21,508 bases of DNA from DASZMJ01 sp035551935 (GTDB lineage Bacteria > Planctomycetota > Planctomycetia > Isosphaerales > Isosphaeraceae): NCBI GenBank assembly GCA_035551935.1, contig DASZMJ010000020.1, positions 1-21,508 of the forward strand, given 5' to 3'. Each line of letters begins with the position of its first letter. Position 1 is the stretch's first letter. Below the pieces are notes generated by a model. The model was not told the origin of the DNA. It made no database searches and saw only the letters and a list, made by a program, of their open reading frames with translations. Shown piece by piece: positions 9,308-16,632 of this stretch. The position numbers and the translations under genes are program-made.

Positions 9308-9347
9308 GGGCGGCCAGGGCCACCCTCCCTTGTGGCCCTGGCCGCCC
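9308..9347. terminator. Bidirectional terminator between convergent genes
   Basis: A perfect 16-bp GC-rich stem (9308-9323 with 9332-9347) with an 8-nt loop lies in the 74-bp gap between the BlaR1-like gene and the esterase, about 17 nt from each stop codon. The symmetric placement suggests termination or 3'-end protection for both transcripts. No long T-tract follows on either strand. Confidence 0.75.
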
Positions 9348-9364
9348 CGTTACGTTGCGCGAGG

Positions 9365-10318
9365 TCAGCGGGCCGGCGCGGTGTTGGGGATGGGCTCCTC
9401 GGAGATCGTGCCGACGTCTCGGCCCAGGAGGTGTTTGTCGAAGAACCGGCGGATGCGACGGGGGACCTCGGGACTGCGGAAGCCGCCGTGGCCGGCGTCA
9501 CGGACGGGGATGAAGTGGCACTCGACGCCGGCCTTCTTCAACGCGGCGGCGAGGTGCTCGGACTGGCGGAAGGGGACGAGCGGATCCTTGTTGCCGTGCA
9601 GGATGAGGAACGGCGGCGCATCCTTGGAGACATAAGTGATCGGCGAGGCGGCGCGGGCCTCGTCCTGGTGCTCCGGCAGGGCGCCGCCGATCAGCTCCGA
9701 CTCGGGCGAGCTCTCCGCGTCGTGCGAGCCGCCCATCGTCAGGAACTCGGTCGGGCCGAACTCGTCGACGACGCAAGAGACACGGCTGCTGATCGCCGGG
9801 TACGGGCCGACATCGCCTTCGAGGTCGGCGTTGCCGTCGGTCAGGCCGAGCATGGCGACGAGGTGGCCGCCGGCCGAGGCGCCGATGACGCCGATGCGGT
9901 CGGGGTCGAGGTTGTACTTCTTCGCATGGGCGCGGAGCCAGCGGATCGCGGCCTTGCCGTCGTGGATCTGCGCCGGCCACTTCGCGGCGCCGCTGAGCCG
10001 GTAGTTGATCGACGCCCCCGCATACTCGCCCCCCGCGACGAGGTCGGCGACCTCGCGGACGCCCATCGACTTGTCGCCCATCTTCCAGGCACCGCCGTGG
10101 ACGTTCACGACCAAGGGCAACGGCTTGTCTCCCTTCGGCGACTTCGGCAAGTACAGGTCGAGCGTCTGCCTCGGGTCCTTCGTGCCGGCGTAAGGGATGT
10201 CCTTCTCGACCTTGATCGTGTCGGGCACACGGAATCGCGCCCCCGGCCGCTGCGCGAGTGCGGCCACGCACCAGAGGCCGACGACGGCCACCGCGAGACG
10301 AACGTACGATCGTTGCAT
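9365..10318 (-). CDS. Secreted alpha/beta-hydrolase, BD-FAE-like esterase
   Basis: A 317-residue protein with an N-terminal signal peptide (MQRSYVRLAVAVVGLWCVA, cleavage near ALAQ). The mature part has the esterase/lipase landmarks: the oxyanion-hole motif HGGAW (74-78), the nucleophile elbow GASAGG with Ser148, a later Asp in HGNKDPLVP and the catalytic His in DAGHGGF. The start KDIPYAGTKDPRQTLDLYLP is typical of planctomycete carbohydrate-esterase-like hydrolases (the BD-FAE group), which deacylate plant or algal polysaccharides. The actual substrate is unknown. The ATG at 10318 follows GAGGCGAGG. It is transcribed in the same direction as the SIS gene upstream, with a large inverted repeat between them, and probably has its own promoter. 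Confidence 0.85.
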   Translation of the reverse strand: MQRSYVRLAVAVVGLWCVAALAQRPGARFRVPDTIKVEKDIPYAGTKDPRQTLDLYLPKSPKGDKPLPLVVNVHGGAWKMGDKSMGVREVADLVAGGEYAGASINYRLSGAAKWPAQIHDGKAAIRWLRAHAKKYNLDPDRIGVIGASAGGHLVAMLGLTDGNADLEGDVGPYPAISSRVSCVVDEFGPTEFLTMGGSHDAESSPESELIGGALPEHQDEARAASPITYVSKDAPPFLILHGNKDPLVPFRQSEHLAAALKKAGVECHFIPVRDAGHGGFRSPEVPRRIRRFFDKHLLGRDVGTISEEPIPNTAPAR

Positions 10319-10337
10319 GATCCTCGCCTCTGTCTTT

Positions 10338-10404
10338 GTAGGGTCCGCCCTTGCGGACCTCTTCCGTGGCCGGGATCGAGGAGGTCCGCAAGGGCGGACC
10401 CTAC
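10338..10404. repeat. 24-bp perfect inverted repeat (REP-like)
   Basis: The arms 10338-10361 and 10381-10404 are perfect reverse complements (beginning GTAGGGTCCGCCC and ending GGGCGGACCCTAC) around a 19-nt loop. It lies between the SIS gene stop and the esterase start and could terminate the SIS-side transcript. The sequence looks like a dispersed intergenic palindrome rather than a plain terminator, since each arm itself contains the partial palindrome GTCCGCCCTTGCGGAC. Confidence 0.75.
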
Positions 10405-10428
10405 GAAGCATCATAGGGCATTGCGGTG

Positions 10429-11208
10429 TCAATGATACAGGACGCCGACGCGGCGGCGGTAGTCGTCGTAGGTGGCCTCGAAGAGGGCGCGTGAGCGGTC
10501 GGGGCCCACGTGGCAAGGCGCCGTGAGGACGAGCGGGGGGTGGCCGGATTCGGTCAGGAGCCGAGCGACCTCCGCCTTGAGGAGGTTGACGACGACGCAG
10601 CCAGTGACGCTCGACAGGGGCGCGACCGGCGTCTCGAGGCCCGCGATCGTCACGGCCGCGTCGCCCGGCGGGGCATGGTGGTCGAGGACGATGTCGGAGA
10701 CCTCGTGGAGCTTGCGGCCGGACTCGTGACGAGGGGCCGAGACTGCGGCATTCTCCAAAGATGTCAATGCAACCACGAAGAGACCGAGCCGCTTCGCCTC
10801 GATGGCCACATCCACCGTGACGGCGCCGGCGCCGCTGTTGGAGATGGCGAGCAAGGCGTCGGCGGGGTCGACGGCGAAGTTGCGCCAGAGGACGGCGCCG
10901 AAGCCCTGGACGTTCTCGAGGAACATCGCCTGCCGCTGGCCGTTGGCGCCGACGACGGGGTTGTGATAGGTCATCGACAGTTCGACGATCGGGTGGAAGC
11001 CGGGGAACGAGCCGTAGCGCGGGAAGACCTCCTCGACGGCCATCCGCGAGTGGCCCGTGCCGAAGACGTGGACGAGCCGGCCGGCGGCGATCGTGCTCGC
11101 GAACCGGGCCGCCGCGGCGCGGATCGCCTCGAGCTGGTCGCCCTCGATCGCGTCGATCGCCCGTCGCGCGGCGGCGAGGTACTGGCCGATCGCGTCGCTC
11201 GTGCTCAT
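10429..11208 (-). CDS. SIS-domain sugar isomerase family protein
   Basis: A 259-residue SIS (sugar isomerase) fold protein. LVHVFGTGHSRMAVEEVFPR is the typical start of the phosphosugar-binding SIS domain of the UPF0309-like group. ISNSGAGAVTVDVAIEAKRLG is the second SIS motif with the Ser-rich phosphate-binding loop. Such proteins bind or isomerise phosphosugars or amino-sugar phosphates in the cytoplasm; the substrate cannot be read from sequence. The start is fixed by the ATGA overlap with the upstream SDR gene stop, which implies translational coupling; a longer in-frame version is only antisense-like arginine-rich sequence. With the SDR and RidA-like genes it forms a probable three-gene sugar-catabolism unit. 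Confidence 0.85.
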   Translation of the reverse strand: MSTSDAIGQYLAAARRAIDAIEGDQLEAIRAAAARFASTIAAGRLVHVFGTGHSRMAVEEVFPRYGSFPGFHPIVELSMTYHNPVVGANGQRQAMFLENVQGFGAVLWRNFAVDPADALLAISNSGAGAVTVDVAIEAKRLGLFVVALTSLENAAVSAPRHESGRKLHEVSDIVLDHHAPPGDAAVTIAGLETPVAPLSSVTGCVVVNLLKAEVARLLTESGHPPLVLTAPCHVGPDRSRALFEATYDDYRRRVGVLYH

Positions 11209-11978
11209 GGGCTCGCCTCGCCGACCGACCAGCCGCCGTCGACGACCAGCTCGGCCCCGGTCACGAACCGCGCGGAGCTTTCGCAGAGGGCCAGGGCCGC
11301 CTCGGCCACGTCGCCGGCCGCGCACGGCCCGCCGGCCAGCCCTTGCTTCCGCGCGAGAAAGGCCCGGATCGCCGGGTCGCCGACGGCCCGCGCGGCCATC
11401 GGCGTGTCGATCAGGCCGGGGACGAGCAGGTTGAACCGGATCCGGTCCGGCGCATATCGCGCCGCCGCGGCGAGCGTCAACGACCGCAACGCCCCCTTGC
11501 TCGCCGCGTACGCGATCGTGTCGAAATGCCCCGGCGCCGGCCGCTCGGCCAGGACCGATCCCACGTTCACGATCGCCCCACGGACCCCGCGATCATCCGG
11601 CCCTTGCCCGAGCATGACCCGCACCGCCTCGCGATTGGTCAGGAAGGCCCCCCGCGCGTTGACCGCCAGGACGCGCTCCCAGCCCTCATCGGAACACTCG
11701 TGCAACGACCCATCTCCATATCTCCGGCCGCTGATCCCGGCGACGTGCAGGAGGACGTCGAGCCTCCCCCCCAGCCGCCCGACCGCCTCGGCGACCATGC
11801 CCCGCACCTGCCCCGCGTCGGCCACATCGACCGAGATCGCGCCGTCCGTGCCGCCGAGTCCCGCCACGACGACCCTCGCCCCCTCCTCCGCGAACCTCCC
11901 CGCCGCCGCCGCGCCGATGCCCCCGGTGCCGCCGACGATCAGGCACGCCTTGCCTTCGAGCCTGCCGTGACCCGGCAC
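11205..11978 (-). CDS. Short-chain dehydrogenase/reductase (SDR)
   Basis: A 257-residue classical SDR. The Rossmann glycine motif GGTGGIG is at residues 16-22, followed by VNARGAF in place of the NAG/VN region, the catalytic serine in VGSVLAERP, and YxxxK as Y157 and K161 (YAASK). The C-terminus (FVTGAELVVDGGWS) is the usual SDR ending. It would oxidise or reduce a hydroxyl/keto group with NAD(P)H in the cytoplasm; the substrate is unknown. The stop overlaps the start of the SIS gene by 4 nt (ATGA), and a RidA-like gene lies 61 nt upstream on the same strand. The context suggests oxidation of a sugar or sugar acid. Confidence 0.88.
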   Translation of the reverse strand: MPGHGRLEGKACLIVGGTGGIGAAAAGRFAEEGARVVVAGLGGTDGAISVDVADAGQVRGMVAEAVGRLGGRLDVLLHVAGISGRRYGDGSLHECSDEGWERVLAVNARGAFLTNREAVRVMLGQGPDDRGVRGAIVNVGSVLAERPAPGHFDTIAYAASKGALRSLTLAAAARYAPDRIRFNLLVPGLIDTPMAARAVGDPAIRAFLARKQGLAGGPCAAGDVAEAALALCESSARFVTGAELVVDGGWSVGEASP

Positions 11979-12039
11979 CGGATGACTCCACCGAGGACCA
12001 ACGACCGCGGCCGCGGGGCCGCGAAGCCGACCGAGGACA

Positions 12040-12501
12040 CTAGTCCTTGACCTCGAAGATCGCCTCGATCTCGACGGCGATGTTGCCGGGGAGGGCGACC
12101 ATGCCGATGGCGCTGCGGGCGCCCTTGCCGGGGTCGCCGAAGACGTCGACCATGAGGTCCGAAAAGCCGTTGATGACGCGGGGCTGGTCGGCGAAGTCGG
12201 GGGTGCAGTTGACCATGCCGAGGGCCTTGACGAGGCGGACGACGCGGTCGAGCGAGCCGAGGTGGTCGCGGACGGTCGCCAGGATGGCCAGGCCGGTCTG
12301 CCGAGCCGCGGCCTGCCCCGCCTCGAGGCCGAGGTCGGCGCCGAGCTTGCCGGTGTGGAGCGTGCCGTCGGCGTTCAAGGGCCCGTGGCCCGAGACGTAG
12401 AGCAGGTCGCGATGGCGGACGGCGGTCCGATACGTGGCCACCGGCTTGGGCGGCGGCGGCAGGATCAGCTTCAGCTCGGCGAGGCGGGCCTCGGCTCCCA
12501 T
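12040..12501 (-). CDS. RidA/YjgF-family protein
   Basis: A 153-residue protein of the RidA/YjgF/UK114 family: AVRHRDLLYVSGHGPLNADG and GLAILATVRDHLGSLDRVVR match the family. This long variant corresponds to the YjgF-like subgroup with an extended middle (CTPDFADQPRVINGFSD) and ends in AVEIEAIFEVKD. Canonical RidA hydrolyses reactive enamine/imine intermediates, and the conserved Arg used for this normally lies in a CTxxR-type region. Here MVNCTPDF has no obvious Arg at that place, so deaminase activity is uncertain. The start ATG is preceded by AAGGA. It is the first gene of the likely RidA-SDR-SIS unit and is divergent from carA. Confidence 0.85.
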   Translation of the reverse strand: MGAEARLAELKLILPPPPKPVATYRTAVRHRDLLYVSGHGPLNADGTLHTGKLGADLGLEAGQAAARQTGLAILATVRDHLGSLDRVVRLVKALGMVNCTPDFADQPRVINGFSDLMVDVFGDPGKGARSAIGMVALPGNIAVEIEAIFEVKD

Positions 12502-12804
12502 GATCGCGGTCCTTCTGTCGGAGTCGTCGCGTCGAGGCGCGGGGTCCGTCCCCGGTTCCGTCTCGCCGTCGCGCCCCGCAAGCTAACCGGCGTCGGCGTC
12601 GAAAGCAACCGTCCGGCCCGGTCCCGCAGGAGGCTTGCAAAGCCTCTCCGGCTGACCCGCATCCCCCCACCCCGGCCCTCGGGGAGAGGGAGGAAGACAG
12701 ACGACACCCCCCCGCCGCGACGGCTGGCCCGATCGGGCCGAATCCGGGTATGCTATCGGGGACGTGGTCGGGGACCGGACGGCCGGAGGGGGCGGGCGGA
12801 ATCG
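12502..12804. other. Divergent intergenic region between ridA-like gene and carA
   Basis: I see no gene in these 303 bp. A short hairpin GAGGCTT-GCA-AAGCCTC lies at 12630-12646. The stretch around 12660-12690 (CCCCACCCCGGCCCTCGGGG) resembles the low-complexity dispersed intergenic repeats of GC-rich genomes. TATGCT at 12749-12754 is a possible -10 box for carA, about 50 bp from its start, without a clear -35. Confidence 0.4.
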
Positions 12805-13962
12805 ATGGACGTGGCGAAGCTGGCCTTGGAAGACGGGACGGTCTTCGAGGGGAGGGCCTTCGGGGCGCGGGGCGAGGTCGACGGCGAGGTCGTCTTCAAC
12901 ACGAGCATGACGGGCTATCAGGAGATCCTGACCGACCCGTCGTACCACGGCCAGATCGTCGCGATGACGTACCCGCTGATCGGCAACTACGGCGTCAACG
13001 CCGAGGACTGCGAGAGCCGCCGCCCCTGGGTCCGCGGCTTCGTCGTCCGCGAGCTCAGCCGCCTGGCCAGCAACCACCGCTCCAGCGGCTCGCTCGACCG
13101 GTACCTCGCCGACAACGGCATCATCGGCGTCGAGGGGATCGACACCCGCGCCCTCGTGCGGATCACCCGCGAGCGCGGGGCGTTGAAGGGATACCTCTCG
13201 ACGACCGACCTCGACTCCGGCAGCCTCGTGGCCAAGGCGCAGGCGAGCCCCGGCCTCGTGGGCCGCGACCTGGCCCGCGAGGTCATGCCCCGCGAGGCGA
13301 GCCAATGGGGCCCCGGCTTCGAGGGGCCGTTCGCCCGGCCGCTCGGCCAACCCGCGCCGGCGCCGACCGTGGAAGCGGACCGCCCGCACGTGGTCGCCCT
13401 CGACTTCGGCATGAAGTGGAACATCCCCCGCCACCTCGTCGAGGTCGGCTGCCGCGTGACCGTCCTGCCCGGCTCGGCCCCGGCCGGGGCGATCCTCGAC
13501 CACGAGCCCGACGGCCTCTTCCTCTCCAACGGACCCGGCGACCCCGCCGCCCTGGTCGAGGCCGTCGCGACCCTGCGGACCCTGATCCGCGAGGCGGCCG
13601 AGTCGCGGGGCATCCCGATCTTCGGCATCTGCCTGGGCCACCAGCTCCTCGGCCAGGCCCTCGGCGCCCGGACGTTCAAGCTCAAGTTCGGCCACCGAGG
13701 CGCCAACCACCCCGTCCGCGACGAGCGGACCGGCCGCGTCGAGATCACCACCCAGAACCACGGCTTCGCCGTCGACGCGACCTCTCTGCCCCCCGACGTC
13801 GAGCCGAGCCACATCAACCTCAACGACCAGACCCTCGAGGGACTCCGCCACCGCCGCCTGCCGATCATGGCCGTCCAGTACCACCCCGAGGCCTCCGCCG
13901 GCCCCCACGACAGCCAGTACCTCTTCGTCGAGTTCCGCCGCCTCCTCGCCGCCGCGACGTGA
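12805..13962 (+). CDS. carA: Carbamoyl-phosphate synthase small subunit
   Basis: A 385-residue protein, the normal CarA length. The N-terminal domain (LALEDGTVFEGRAFGARGEV, FNTSMTGYQEILTDPSY, GNYGVN) is diagnostic of the family. The C-terminal class I glutamine amidotransferase domain has the catalytic Cys276 in FGICLGHQLLGQ and His360/Glu362 in QYHPEAS. It hydrolyses glutamine and passes ammonia to the large subunit (CarB) to make carbamoyl phosphate for pyrimidine and arginine synthesis in the cytoplasm. carB is not in the window, so the two subunits are not adjacent here on the right side. The ATG at 12805 follows a GGAGGGGG Shine-Dalgarno; a longer in-frame reading to 12262 has no family similarity. 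Confidence 0.96.
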   Translation: MDVAKLALEDGTVFEGRAFGARGEVDGEVVFNTSMTGYQEILTDPSYHGQIVAMTYPLIGNYGVNAEDCESRRPWVRGFVVRELSRLASNHRSSGSLDRYLADNGIIGVEGIDTRALVRITRERGALKGYLSTTDLDSGSLVAKAQASPGLVGRDLAREVMPREASQWGPGFEGPFARPLGQPAPAPTVEADRPHVVALDFGMKWNIPRHLVEVGCRVTVLPGSAPAGAILDHEPDGLFLSNGPGDPAALVEAVATLRTLIREAAESRGIPIFGICLGHQLLGQALGARTFKLKFGHRGANHPVRDERTGRVEITTQNHGFAVDATSLPPDVEPSHINLNDQTLEGLRHRRLPIMAVQYHPEASAGPHDSQYLFVEFRRLLAAAT

Positions 13963-13978
13963 ACGAAACCGACCGGTA

Positions 13979-14573
13979 GGTTCGTTCGGTGGCCGTCGTG
14001 TCCGGGGCGTCCTTTCGGTTCGTTCCGCGCCGAGTCCGGCCAACCCCCACCCCCCTCGACCCATCCCCCATCTCCCCCGAAGGCCCCCCGATCTTCGCCG
14101 CGATTGGGTTCGTTTTGTCGGCGCCGTGGCCCGGATTGGGTTCGTTTTCGGCGCCGAGCCGCGCGCCGTGGGTTCGTTCGGCGCCGCCTCCAGCCATCGG
14201 CAGACCTTGCCCAATCCCGCCATTGCCCCGTTCGGTTCGTTCCGAATCGCGGCCGTTTGCCGGCACGATCGCCCCAGCTCCCCCAAGGCCCCGTTCGGTT
14301 CGTTCCGAACGGCGAGGGGCCTGGGGTCGGGGGCCAGGGGCCGGGGCGTCTTCGGTTCGTTCCGCGCCGGCGTCTCGCCTCGCGGCCGACCTCTTCCCCG
14401 ACCCCCGATCCTCATACCGGAGTGGGTTCGTTTCGCGCCGCGACGCTCGCCGGAGTGGGTTCGTTTCGCGCCGCGACGCTCGCCGAAGTGGGTTCGTTTC
14501 GCGCCGCGACGACCTCGTCCTCGCCTTCCCCGGCCCCTCCCCGAAGTGAACTAAGGTGGCCCGTCGGTTCGTT
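13979..14573. repeat. Array of twelve GGTTCGTT motifs
   Basis: From just after carA to 14573 the octamer GGTTCGTT occurs twelve times, always on the plus strand, usually as TTCGGTTCGTTCCG or GTGGGTTCGTTT, separated by irregular GC-rich spacers. Read on the minus strand each copy gives NEPN-, TNP- or RTE-like peptides, which explains long but implausible open frames. I consider the stretch non-coding repetitive DNA. The rest of the carA-integrase gap (14574-14827) holds nothing I recognise. Confidence 0.75.
14419..14510. repeat. 33-bp tandem repeat, 2.8 copies
   Basis: Units start at 14419, 14452 and 14485. Each begins G(G/A)AGTGGGTTCGTTTCG and continues CGCCGCGACG; the third copy is truncated. 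The first two are identical over nearly the whole unit. This is the most regular part of the GGTTCGTT array and suggests recent duplication. Confidence 0.85.
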
Positions 14574-14827
14574 CCGCGCCGGCCCCGGCCGACCTCGGGG
14601 ATGAACCGAGGGATGGTCTGGTCGTCATGTCGATCGTTTCGGGGAACCATGGGGCCCGTTCAAGTCGTTCCGTTGCCATCGCCGCGCACACGATGCCCCT
14701 CCCGCGAGGAGCCGCTACCCCCATAGTTGGAATCCGGGCCGAAAACCGGCAGCAATTCCGGGGGGATCGCGCGGTTTTGCCCCGGTTCGTCGGCCCGCGG
14801 CGCGAGGTCCAGGCGATGCGGGTCGGG

Positions 14828-15782
14828 TCAGAGCACGTCCGCCGGGCTCCGGACGCCCATCGGTCCGCGGGCGAGGACGTGCGTGTAGATCATCGTCGTC
14901 CGCACGTCGGCATGGCCGAGCAGCTCCTGCACGGTGCGGATGTCCGACCCGTTCTCCAGCAGGTGGGTGGCGAAGCTGTGGCGGAACGTGTGGCACGACC
15001 CCGGTTTGGCCAGGCCCGCGAGCCGCACGGCCTTCTTCACGGCGCGCTGGAGGTTCGACTCCGGCTCGTGGTGCCGGCGCTCGACGCCCGACCGCGGGTC
15101 GACCGACCGCGACGACGCGGGGAAGACGTACTGCCAGCCCCGCATCCGGTCGGCCTCGGGGTACTTCGTGGCCAGGGCATGGGGCAGGTAGACCCGGCCG
15201 AACCCCTCGGCGACGTCCCGCCGATGGACCTCCGTCGCCCGCTCGATCTGGCGGCGGAGGGGGTCGGCGAGCGTGGCGGGCAGGAGGGTCACGCGGTCCT
15301 TCTGCCCCTTGCCGTCGCGGACCATGATGTGATTCTGGCCGAAGTCGACGTCCTTGATCCGCAGCCGGAGGCACTCCATCAGCCGCAGCCCGGAGCCGTA
15401 CAGCAGGCTCGCCATCAGCCACCTGTCGCCCTCGAGGCGCGCGAGCACGGCCCGGACCTCGTCGCGCGTGAAGACCGTCGGCAGGCGTTCGGGCCGCTTC
15501 GCCCGGACCATGTCCTCGACCCCCGCCAGCGGCCGATCCAGGACGACCTTGTACAGGAACACCAGCGCTGAGCGCCTGGTTCTGCGTCGACGCCGAGACG
15601 TTCCTCTCGACGGCCAGGTGCGTCAGGAACGCCGCCACCTCGGCCTCGCCCATCTCCGCCGGATGCCTCTTGCCGTGGAACAGGATGAATTGCCTGGCCC
15701 ACAGCACGTACGCGTCCTCGGTCCGGATGCTGTAGTGCAGGGTGCGGATCTGTTCCCGCAACTGGTCGAGGAGCTTCGCCAT
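14828..15782 (-). pseudogene. intI: Integron integrase (IntI), one frameshift
   Basis: Tyrosine recombinase of the integron type, which would insert and excise cassettes at attI and attC. The N-terminal part (LLDQLREQIRTLHYSIRTED, FHGKRHPAEMG, VSASTQNQALSA) closely resembles IntI1. The catalytic part has the Arg box GLRLMECLRLRIKD, the integron-specific insert ALATKYPEADRMRGW, HTFRHSFATHLL (HxxR), GHADVRTTM and the nucleophile in MIYTHVL, ending GVRSPADVL. The two parts are in different frames. Near 15566-15572 AGCGCTGGTG stands where AGCGCGCTGGTG would give ALVFLYKVVL, so two bases of a GC repeat are missing. Repaired, the protein would be 318 residues, the usual IntI length. It is divergent from the cassette array, as in known integrons. 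An upstream in-frame ATG at 15821 is an alternative start. Confidence 0.9.
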
Positions 15783-15825
15783 GGTTCTCGCGGTTGAAAA
15801 TGCCTTCGAATCCCGGCGCATGGCC

Positions 15826-15876
15826 TTGCATCCCCGCTGCCCATCGCGGATGATGGCCCGGCGGCGGGATTATACG
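15826..15876. promoter_or_regulatory. Candidate promoters between intI and attI
   Basis: On the minus strand TATAAT (15874-15869) is a perfect -10 hexamer about 87 nt upstream of the integrase start, without an obvious -35. On the plus strand TTGCAT (15826-15831), a 17-bp spacer and GATGAT (15849-15854) is a weak candidate for the cassette promoter Pc. TTATAC (15870-15875) is a second possible -10 in that direction. The position fits the intI/attI layout of known integrons. Confidence 0.35.
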
Positions 15877-15929
15877 GCGATTGCGCCGTGATCTTCCACG
15901 GCGAATCTGAGGTCTACTACAAGTTAGGC
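15860..15929 (+). other. attI-like primary recombination site
   Basis: GTTAGGC at 15923-15929 is the first core site after the integrase, 141 bp from its start, and is not paired with an upstream GCCTAAC, as expected for attI rather than attC. Cassette insertion would take place between the G and the first T. The left limit is approximate. Confidence 0.7.
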
Positions 15930-15948
15930 GGCGGGGGTAAGGCGAACT

Positions 15949-16380
15949 ATGGGGCTGGATCTCATCAGCGAGTCGGGCGACTCCTACCGCTTCGGCGGCT
16001 TCGGCTGGGCGACCATCCTGGGGCTGGCCCAACGCTACGGATGGGAGCCGAGGGGCACGCTCCCCCCTGAGGGTTGGGAAGAGAGCGAAGGCGAGCCGAA
16101 CGAGCCCTGGGATGGGGAGAACTACGGCACATGCGACGGGCAGCTCGTCTCTGCCGAGGACGCGGCGGCGATCGCTGATGCACTGGAAGCAGCCTTGGCG
16201 GACCCTGCGGTTCCGGAGGTCCTGGCCGCGATGGGGGCCGAGCAGCGCGAGCAGGTCGAGCGGATGGTCCCCCCGGAGCTCGCTGCCTCGTTCGCCGGTC
16301 TTCCGGGATACGACGGGTACCGCGCGACCATCGTTGAGTTCGCTGCCTTCTGCCGGAAGGGTGGCTTCCGCATCAAATGA
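15949..16380 (+). CDS. Cassette 1: hypothetical protein
   Basis: A 143-residue soluble, acidic protein with no signal peptide or membrane segment. It starts MGLDLISESGDSYRFGGFGW and continues ILGLAQRYGWEPRGTLPPEG, then an Ala/Glu-rich helical half (AAAIADALEAALADPAVPEV) and a C-terminal block IVEFAAFCRKGGFRIK. I know similar uncharacterised proteins with a GWxPxGT motif but no function. The ATG lies 19 nt after the core site GTTAGGC, preceded by GGGGGTAAGG, a plausible ribosome binding site. As the first cassette it would be the best expressed from an attI-proximal promoter. Confidence 0.8.
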   Translation: MGLDLISESGDSYRFGGFGWATILGLAQRYGWEPRGTLPPEGWEESEGEPNEPWDGENYGTCDGQLVSAEDAAAIADALEAALADPAVPEVLAAMGAEQREQVERMVPPELAASFAGLPGYDGYRATIVEFAAFCRKGGFRIK

Positions 16381-16389
16381 CGCGGGGAC

Positions 16390-16489
16390 GCCTAACCCGG
16401 CGCTGCAGCGGACCCCGCACCGCCGCGACGCCTCTCGTGCTATCATCGCTGTCTCGGCGGTGCGGGTCCGCTGAGCTTGGTCGTTAGGC
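16390..16489 (+). other. attC site 1 (100 bp)
   Basis: R'' GCCTAAC (16390-16396) and R' GTTAGGC (16483-16489) are complementary. L'' GCTGCAGCGGACC (16402-16414) pairs with L' GGTCCGCTGAGC (16465-16476) except for one unpaired G, the extrahelical base that directs recombination of the bottom strand. The central part also folds (CGCACCGCCG with CGGCGGTGCG). Confidence 0.93.
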
Positions 16490-16632
16490 GGCCCTCCCAA
16501 CGAGCGTCGGCGGGGGCCGGCGACCGAGGCCCCGGAAATCGCCGGTGACGCGGCTCGCCTGACGGCTTCGGTTCGCCCGCCGCACTGGCCGCTCACCGAC
16601 CGTGGCAGGCGCTTCCCAAAGAGGACGGTCCC

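Noticed and set aside
13979..14573. CRISPR array
   Set aside because: The repeated unit is only 8-14 bp, the spacing is irregular and there are no cas genes.
12583..14650. Long minus-strand open frames with repeated NEPN, TNP and RTE peptides
   Set aside because: They are translations of the GGTTCGTT repeats and of carA antisense, with no start signals and no domain-like sequence.
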